Assembly (NCBI GenBank): GCA_002254395.1 | Contig: NJDN01000002.1 | Coordinates: 1 to 26,364 of the forward strand | Source: Candidatus Pacearchaeota archaeon ex4484_71 | GTDB lineage: Archaea; Nanobdellota; Nanobdellia; Pacearchaeales; GW2011-AR1 | Length of the DNA: 26,364 nt | Direction of reading: 5' to 3' | In this document: piece by piece, positions 21,457 to 26,364 of the stretch | Layout: every line of letters begins with the position of its first letter | Position numbering within the stretch: position 1 is the first letter of the stretch | Notes under the pieces: generated by a model | The model's database searches: none | Told to the model about the DNA's origin: nothing | The model's input: only the letters and a program-made list of their open reading frames with translations | Made by a program: the position numbers and the translations under genes

Positions 21457-24231
21457 CTAACTCCCACACCCTTTTCCATTATCATTTCCACACACAGCAC
21501 ATACCGGTGAAGGGCACCCATCCTTAAACGTGAATTTTCTTGATCCACAATTTTCGCAAACGAAGGCATTGTCTAATTTCCTATTGTTCCCGCTAACAGA
21601 AAGATTTTCTTCACTATCCCCCCCTGAGATTCTCACCTGGGAAAGTATAGCATTATACTCATCTGTTCCCGGTTTAACTTTTCTAAGATTCTTCTTTCTA
21701 ACAACTTGGAAAAGTTTACCTGTAATAGGGTCTCGATCCACAACGCCGTTCATCAAGAGATAGTGTTCCCATGCAAGTCCAACAGCGTGGTCTATGGATC
21801 TTATGGCGTTTGGTCCCATTCCCTCCATCTCGCTAGAGTACGCAGATTGCAAAATCTCTAAAAATTCAACGTAGTCTGGGTCGTCTCCCCTAAATCCCCT
21901 AGATCGATCTATACCTGACATAGTAAAACTAACGCTTGTAGGTGTTCCAAGAGGCAATCTGCTTTGGAAATCTTCATCCGGTAAGAAATATGCTTTTTTC
22001 TTCCCATTTTTATCTTTTTTATCATCTATATATAAATCGCTGGTTGCAACAATATGCAATCGATCGCCGTTCATGGGCCGTTTTATGCTATACTTCATCG
22101 CTTGAGGTTTTATGTCTAGCAAAGGATGAGGCGCCACATTTTTTTGCACCAGCACTATATTCTCCAAACTTTTCCCCCTAGATATAACAGCTTCTCTAGA
22201 ACCTTCTCGATAAATTGTTAATCCTTTACATCCAGTTTTCCATGCCTCCATGTACAAATCGGAAACTAACTTTTCGTCGACATCTTCTGGTAAGTTCACA
22301 GTAACGCTTATGGAATGATCCACCCACTTCTGAATCTTACCTTGCATTCTTACTTTTTCCAAATAATCTACATCGTTTGCTCTTGCTTTGTAGTAAGGGG
22401 ATTTTTTTATTATCTCTTCCAACTCCTCTCCTTTTAATCCCTTTACATTTTCTACATCATAACCTTTAACCTTTAACCACTCTTCAAATTTTGGATGGAA
22501 AACTTTGTATTTTTCCCATGCAATTTCTTCCTCGTCTACCTCAACATTTTCTCCTCTTTTTTCTCCGGGGTTTATCTTTCTCCTACGTTCATAAGCAATA
22601 TCAAAGACAGGTTCTATTCCCGAAGATGTTTGGGCCATCTGGCTTACGGTCCCAGTAGGGGCGATTGTCAAAAGAGCAATGTTCCTTCTACCACTCTTAG
22701 TCATTTCTTCGTATAATTCTGGGTCTTCTTCCCTTATTCTGCTTATAAAAGGATTATCTTTTTCTCTTTCTGCATCATAAACTTCGAATGCTCCTCTTTC
22801 TTTTGCAAGTTCGACTGATTCCCGGTATGCCTCAATCGCCAAATTTTTATGAACTTCCACGGAAAACTCTGTTGCCTCGGGGGTCCCATATCGAAGGCCG
22901 AGTGCTGCGAGCATATCCCCCTCTCCCGTTATGCCTAATCCGGTTCTTCTTCCTTTTAGAGTCTTATCTTTAATTCTTGACCACAGGTTTCTTTCTATGG
23001 ATTTTACTTCCTCTGGCTCAGGGTCCTCGTCAATTTTTTGGAGAATATAATCTATATGTTCTGCCTCTGCGTCTATTATGTCGTCCATAAGCTTCTGTGA
23101 AACATGCACATGCCTTTTGAACTTTTCAAAGTCAAATTTTGCTTCGTCAGTGAAAGGATTTATTACATAGTTGTAAAGATTTAATGCTCCAAGACGGCAA
23201 CTGTCATGAGGGGTAAGAGGAATTTCCCCGCAGGGGTTTGTGGAAGTTGTCCTATAACCAAGATCAGCGTAAGAGTCTGGAACGGATTCTCTTAAAATTG
23301 TATCCCAAAATAAAACTCCCGGTTCTGCGGATTTCCAAGCGTTATAAATTATTTTATCCCACAGTTCTTTGGCATCTATTTCTCGTGTAACAGAGGGGTT
23401 TTTGGAATCAATTGGGAACTGTTGGGTGTATTTTTCTCCGTTCTTGACAGCTTCCATAAATTCATCATCTATCTTTACAGAAATATTTGCTCCAGTTACC
23501 TTTCCTTTTTCTAATTTTGCGTCTATGAATCTTTCCGCATCTGGATGTTTTATTGATAACGATAGCATCAATGCTCCCCGTCTGCCGTCTTGAGCTACTT
23601 CAAGGGTAGAATTAGAGTATCTTTCCATGAATGACACAACTCCCGTAGAAGTTAGGGCGCTGTTCTTTGTTGGGCTTCCCGCAGGTCTGAGATGTGATAA
23701 ATCATGTCCTACTCCTCCTCTTCTCTTCATGAGTTGTATTTGTTCTTGATCAATTTTTGTTATCCATCCATAAGAATCATACCCTCCCACCTTATCATCC
23801 CCAATAACAAAACAATTGGACAGAGAAACGACTTGGATGTTATTTCCCATGCCAGACATTACGCTTCCCCCTGGGATAAAATATTTGAAGTCTTTGATAA
23901 CCTCTTCAATCTCTTCTCTTTTTAGAGGATTCTCATATTTAGATTCTATTCTCTCAAATTCATTAATTAAACGCTCGTGCATCTCCGTCGGACTTTTTTC
24001 GTAAAAAACTTGTTCTTCTAGCTTTTGGCTTTTTTTTGGAGGATCTTTCAAAGCATATTTCCTTGCCCAATTTGTGGCTACCATATCGTCGCCTCCAAAA
24101 TATTTTTTTGATTCTTCAAAAACTTCAGGGAATAAATATCCTTTATTAGACTTAGTTCCAAGAGCAGGGACTCCTTTAACCTCTTGAAAAATCTTTCCTG
24201 CTTCCACAGTCTTTTTTTCTAAATCTGCCAT
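21457..24231 (-). CDS. nrdJ: Adenosylcobalamin-dependent ribonucleotide reductase, class II
   Basis: A 924-residue class II reductase that converts ribonucleotides to deoxyribonucleotides using a radical from adenosylcobalamin. Seen are the first redox Cys140 (SLSNCFVIG), the radical/catalytic NPCGEIPL with Cys334, the CRLGALNLYNYV region, and the phosphate-binding IAPTGTVSQMAQTSSGIEP. A C-terminal Cys-rich tail (CENCGSRKF...CPSPVCAVCGNDNGKGCGS) is typical of NrdJ zinc/redox tails. No N-terminal ATP cone is obvious. It lies 1 base after nrdR and converges on tmk with a 30-base gap. The cofactor need implies cobamide uptake or supply from elsewhere. Confidence 0.93.
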   Translation of the reverse strand: MADLEKKTVEAGKIFQEVKGVPALGTKSNKGYLFPEVFEESKKYFGGDDMVATNWARKYALKDPPKKSQKLEEQVFYEKSPTEMHERLINEFERIESKYENPLKREEIEEVIKDFKYFIPGGSVMSGMGNNIQVVSLSNCFVIGDDKVGGYDSYGWITKIDQEQIQLMKRRGGVGHDLSHLRPAGSPTKNSALTSTGVVSFMERYSNSTLEVAQDGRRGALMLSLSIKHPDAERFIDAKLEKGKVTGANISVKIDDEFMEAVKNGEKYTQQFPIDSKNPSVTREIDAKELWDKIIYNAWKSAEPGVLFWDTILRESVPDSYADLGYRTTSTNPCGEIPLTPHDSCRLGALNLYNYVINPFTDEAKFDFEKFKRHVHVSQKLMDDIIDAEAEHIDYILQKIDEDPEPEEVKSIERNLWSRIKDKTLKGRRTGLGITGEGDMLAALGLRYGTPEATEFSVEVHKNLAIEAYRESVELAKERGAFEVYDAEREKDNPFISRIREEDPELYEEMTKSGRRNIALLTIAPTGTVSQMAQTSSGIEPVFDIAYERRRKINPGEKRGENVEVDEEEIAWEKYKVFHPKFEEWLKVKGYDVENVKGLKGEELEEIIKKSPYYKARANDVDYLEKVRMQGKIQKWVDHSISVTVNLPEDVDEKLVSDLYMEAWKTGCKGLTIYREGSREAVISRGKSLENIVLVQKNVAPHPLLDIKPQAMKYSIKRPMNGDRLHIVATSDLYIDDKKDKNGKKKAYFLPDEDFQSRLPLGTPTSVSFTMSGIDRSRGFRGDDPDYVEFLEILQSAYSSEMEGMGPNAIRSIDHAVGLAWEHYLLMNGVVDRDPITGKLFQVVRKKNLRKVKPGTDEYNAILSQVRISGGDSEENLSVSGNNRKLDNAFVCENCGSRKFTFKDGCPSPVCAVCGNDNGKGCGS

Positions 24232-24232
24232 C

Positions 24233-24670
24233 TTAAATCTTTTCGATTACCTCCTTAAAATCATCAACATCTTCAAAGTCTTTATACACTGAGGCAAAAC
24301 GTATGTATGCGACCTTGTCAATCCTTTTTATCTTTTTCGATACAAGATTACCTATAATTGAGGTGCTTATTTCTTTCTTGCCTTTTTTTCTTATCTGTTC
24401 TTCAATTTCTCTTAACATCTTTTGGACTAGTTCCACAGACACCGGTCTTTTTTCGAAAGCTTTTTCCACGCCAGTTCTTAATTTATTCATATCAAATTTC
24501 TCTCTCCGGCCATCTTTTTTTATAATATACATTTCTCCCCTTTCTATTTTTTCGTATGTCGTGAATCTTTTTTTACATTTAAGACATTCTCTTCTCCTTC
24601 TTATTCCATCTGGAGAATTTCTTTTGTCAGTTACTCTAGATTTTGGGTGTCCGCAAAAAGGGCAATTCAT
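24233..24670 (-). CDS. nrdR: Transcriptional repressor NrdR
   Basis: A 145-residue NrdR of typical length. It has a zinc ribbon CPFCG...RVTDKRNSPDGIRRRRECLKCKKRFTTYE, then an ATP-cone domain (IIKKDGRREKFDMNKLRTGVEKAFEKRPVS...VAYIRFASVYKDFEDV). It senses ATP/dATP balance and represses ribonucleotide reductase genes at paired NrdR boxes. Two box-like sites lie over its own promoter. NrdR is mainly bacterial, so presence here with nrdJ suggests transfer of the pair. The start at 24670 has no ribosome-binding site. Confidence 0.95.
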   Translation of the reverse strand: MNCPFCGHPKSRVTDKRNSPDGIRRRRECLKCKKRFTTYEKIERGEMYIIKKDGRREKFDMNKLRTGVEKAFEKRPVSVELVQKMLREIEEQIRKKGKKEISTSIIGNLVSKKIKRIDKVAYIRFASVYKDFEDVDDFKEVIEKI

Positions 24671-24681
24671 TTTTTGTATTT

Positions 24682-24697
24682 ATACAATATGTTGTAT
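24682..24697 (-). promoter_or_regulatory. NrdR box 1 (strong match)
   Basis: ATACAATATGTTGTAT, an imperfect palindrome (one base-pair step mismatched) that fits the known NrdR box core CwAtATaTwG. It lies 12 bases before the nrdR ATG and just after the predicted transcription start. Confidence 0.65.
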
Positions 24698-24712
24698 GTT
24701 ATTTTAATTTAA

Positions 24713-24728
24713 CCCATATTTATTGTAT
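24713..24728 (-). promoter_or_regulatory. NrdR box 2 (half-degenerate)
   Basis: One half (ATTGTAT) matches the box, the other half is degenerate. It starts 31 bases from box 1, the three-helical-turn spacing usual for paired NrdR boxes, and lies between the TATA box and predicted start. Confidence 0.45.
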
Positions 24729-24731
24729 GGT

Positions 24732-24740
24732 GTTATAAAT
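24732..24740 (-). promoter_or_regulatory. TATA box of nrdR-nrdJ
   Basis: ATTTATAAC on the minus strand, placing the start near 24709 and a leader of about 40 bases. The NrdR-box-like sites lie next to and downstream of it. Confidence 0.5.
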
Positions 24741-24807
24741 TTGCAGAAAAATGTATTTAAACATTTTGAACCATTTGCAAAAAGTAACAAAGAACCTAAG
24801 AGAAGAA

Positions 24808-24815
24808 TTTAAATA
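24808..24815 (+). promoter_or_regulatory. TATA box of tRNA-Ser
   Basis: TTTAAATA, 24-31 bases before the tRNA 5' end. Confidence 0.5.
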
Positions 24816-24838
24816 TTCTCTCTAGTTTTTCTCAGAAA

Positions 24839-24918
24839 GCCCTCGTCGCATAATGGTATTGCATCCGCCTCGAAAGCGGAGTCCTCTGGACAACCAGGTT
24901 CGATTCCTGGCGAGGGCG
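24839..24918 (+). tRNA. tRNA-Ser (anticodon CGA)
   Basis: An 80-base cloverleaf. The acceptor is GCCCTCG/CGAGGGC with discriminator G, as in serine tRNAs of archaea. The D arm has a 3-base-pair stem (GCA/TGC). The anticodon arm is TCCGC-CTCGAAA-GCGGA with anticodon CGA. A long variable arm with its own stem (GTCC-TCT-GGAC) marks a class II tRNA. The T arm is CCAGG-TTCGATT-CCTGG. CCA is not encoded. Confidence 0.93.
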
Positions 24919-24968
24919 TTTCATAAACTTTAAAAAAGAGAGCACACTCAATAGTATGCGAGGTGAAA

Positions 24969-25217
24969 ATGGACTTTAGTTATTTTAGCGCGTTGGGCAT
25001 TCAAACAGGAATTCCAATTTGGTTAACCGCTGTTCTTTTAGTTTGGACAATGGCTTGGAAACTAACAGCTATGTGGAAATCTGCTCGTAACAAGCATGTT
25101 GTATGGTTTTTAGTAATAGGCCTTGCAAATACACTTGGAATAATTCCAATCTTATACATTTTCATATTTTCTAAGTTAGGAAAAAAGGAAAAGAAAAAAG
25201 CTAAAAAGAAAAAATAA
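24969..25217 (+). CDS. DUF5652-like small membrane protein
   Basis: An 82-residue protein with two membrane helices (IWLTAVLLVWTMAWKLTAMW and VVWFLVIGLANTLGIIPILYIFIF) around SARNKH, and a Lys-only tail. The AMWKSARN..VWFLVI..NTLGIIPILY pattern matches DUF5652, common in DPANN and CPR genomes. The function is unknown. I chose the ATG at 24969 over the GTG two codons earlier, because that GTG is part of the ribosome-binding site GAGGTG (24960-24965). A TTTAAAAA at 24929-24936 is a plausible TATA box. The basic tail should face the cytoplasm. Confidence 0.7.
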   Translation: MDFSYFSALGIQTGIPIWLTAVLLVWTMAWKLTAMWKSARNKHVVWFLVIGLANTLGIIPILYIFIFSKLGKKEKKKAKKKK

Positions 25218-25258
25218 TTCTACATCAAACTTAAAAACCTTTTATATCTTCTTTGCAC

Positions 25259-26335
25259 ATGGAAAGGAAAAAAAATGAATGTGAGCTTCTCGCTCCTGTT
25301 GGAGATTTTAAGATGCTTGTCGCCGCAGTGGAGGCAGGGGCAGATGCGGTTTATTTCGGATTAAAAGAATTCTCGATGAGAACAAATGCAAGAAATTTTA
25401 CAATTGGAGAGCTGGATAAAATAAACAAAATTTGCAAGCCAAAGGGAGTAAAGAAGTATCTTACATTAAATGTTATAGTATATGATAGGGAAATAGAAAA
25501 ATTAGAGAAAGTCATAAAGAAAGTAAAAGGAAAGATAGATGCAGTGATATGCTGGGATCTTGCAGTGATTAACCTATGCAAAAAATACAAAATTCCTTTT
25601 CATATTTCTACACAAGCATCTGTTTCAAACAGAGAATCTTTGAAGTTTTATAAGAGATTAGGAGCTGAAAGAGTTGTGCTTGCAAGAGAACTAGACTTGA
25701 AACAAATAAAGGCCCTCTCAAAATACATCGAAATTGAAGCATTTGTGCACGGCGCTATGTGTGTAGCGGTGAGCGGGAGGTGTTTTATGAGCCAACATTT
25801 GTTTGGAAGGTCTGCGAATAGAGGAGAATGCACACAAGTTTGTAGAAGAGCATATACTAAAATAGAAGGAAGAAATAGAGATCCGAGGTATGTTGATACA
25901 GTCGTAAGAGTATATAGAAAGGCTTTAGACTTAAAAAGACCGTTATCGGAAAGAGATATTGAAGAATCTTTGAAGGAGCTAGAGAAAGTGTATAATAGAG
26001 GATTTTCGTCAGGGTTTTACTTTGGAACTCCAACTAGCGATGATTTTGCGAAAGCAGAACACAGTGCTGCAACTGAAAGAAAACACTTTGTTGGAAAAAT
26101 TCTCCATTATTATCCCAAGATAGGGGTTGGAACAATAAAATTGGTCTCTAGTGTGAAACTGGGAGATAAAATAAACATAATGGGAAACACTACCGGAATA
26201 AGGAAATTTGTCGTAGAAAGTATGGAAATAAATGGAAAAAAAGTTGGTGATGCAAAGAAGGGTGAAGAAGTTGCGATAAAATTCAACGAGAGAGTAAGGA
26301 AAAATGACGAAGTCTACGTCATATATAAAAAATAA
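25259..26335 (+). CDS. U32-family protein with an apparent internal deletion
   Basis: A 358-residue member of the peptidase U32 family, now known in bacteria mainly for tRNA hydroxylation (TrhP) and related roles. It shows the start CELLAPVGDFKMLVAAVEAGADAVYFG, ISTQASVSN and the U32 signature EAFVHGAMCVAVSGRCFMSQ...SANRGECTQVCRRAY, then IEGRNRDPRYVDTVVRVYRKAL and a C-terminal beta-barrel (KLGDKINIMG). Between CRRAY (C195-Y199) and KIEGR (201-205) family members have some 40-80 residues including an SPKDL-type motif; here they are absent, in frame. I chose ATG 25259 over a TTG two codons upstream. CTTAAAAAC at about 25230-25238 may be the promoter. The enzyme class is inferred; activity with the missing block is doubtful. 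Confidence 0.85.
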   Translation: MERKKNECELLAPVGDFKMLVAAVEAGADAVYFGLKEFSMRTNARNFTIGELDKINKICKPKGVKKYLTLNVIVYDREIEKLEKVIKKVKGKIDAVICWDLAVINLCKKYKIPFHISTQASVSNRESLKFYKRLGAERVVLARELDLKQIKALSKYIEIEAFVHGAMCVAVSGRCFMSQHLFGRSANRGECTQVCRRAYTKIEGRNRDPRYVDTVVRVYRKALDLKRPLSERDIEESLKELEKVYNRGFSSGFYFGTPTSDDFAKAEHSAATERKHFVGKILHYYPKIGVGTIKLVSSVKLGDKINIMGNTTGIRKFVVESMEINGKKVGDAKKGEEVAIKFNERVRKNDEVYVIYKK

Positions 26336-26357
26336 AAAAATAAAAAAATAAAAAAAA
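26334..26357. repeat. TAAAAAA simple repeat
   Basis: Three to four imperfect units of TAAAAAA directly after the U32-family stop. The same style of tract separates smc from the S-layer-like gene, where it serves a convergent minus-strand gene. By analogy a minus-strand gene may end just beyond the window. Confidence 0.45.
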
Positions 26358-26364
26358 CTAATAG

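Noticed and set aside
24839..24918. A class I tRNA reading because of the short D arm
   Set aside because: The variable arm has its own 4-base-pair stem and the anticodon loop CTCGAAA gives CGA, so tRNA-Ser is the consistent reading.

Overview
The window looks like part of a small, AT-rich archaeal genome, most likely a DPANN lineage of the Woesearchaeota/Pacearchaeota type. It carries archaeal RNA polymerase genes (H, B, A), archaeal NusA, S12, S7, EF-2, EF-1A and archaeal-type DnaG. Promoters are of the TTTATAAA type about 25-30 bases before the start codon, giving many leaderless messages. DUF5320, DUF134 and DUF5652 proteins are present. The lineage call is inference; the domain-level call (Archaea) is secure.

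Layout. Bases 1-537 hold the C-terminal end of an SMC ATPase. On the minus strand follow a secreted, membrane-anchored S-layer-like protein with a hairpin at the predicted 5' end of its message, and an endonuclease IV-family protein. On the plus strand come a CPHC thioredoxin-like protein and a DUF5320-DUF134 pair whose promoter is bracketed by a perfect 16-base inverted repeat. From 3779 to 18952 nearly everything is on the minus strand. Read in transcription order it is rpoH, rpoB, one-piece rpoA, nusA, rps12, rps7, an unknown gene, EF-2, a PAP2 phosphatase, EF-1A, a broken dnaG and an unknown gene. Next come tRNA-Lys(UUU), a small winged-helix-like protein and a thioredoxin-fold protein lacking both active-site cysteines. 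From 19900 to 24670 lies a DNA-precursor island: thyA-tmk on the plus strand converging on nrdJ, with nrdR upstream of nrdJ. The window ends with tRNA-Ser(CGA), a DUF5652 membrane protein and a U32-family protein.

How the genes work together. The central block is the archaeal transcription/translation core. The 19.9-24.7 kb island covers ribonucleotide reduction (NrdJ), its repressor (NrdR), dTMP synthesis (ThyA) and dTMP phosphorylation (Tmk). Two NrdR-box-like sites 31 bases apart overlap the nrdR promoter, so the operon is probably autoregulated.

Most notable: RpoA is a single A'+A'' chain with almost nothing between bridge helix and trigger loop. Its catalytic motif reads AGDFDGD where NADFDGD is expected, so the Asn that normally contacts the NTP ribose is Ala. 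DnaG lacks the end of its Toprim domain and is out of frame after the gap. The U32 protein lacks a comparable internal block. These three apparent losses should be tested together as real genome reduction or as assembly collapse. I did not see a CRISPR array, rRNA, insertion sequence or recognisable defence system.
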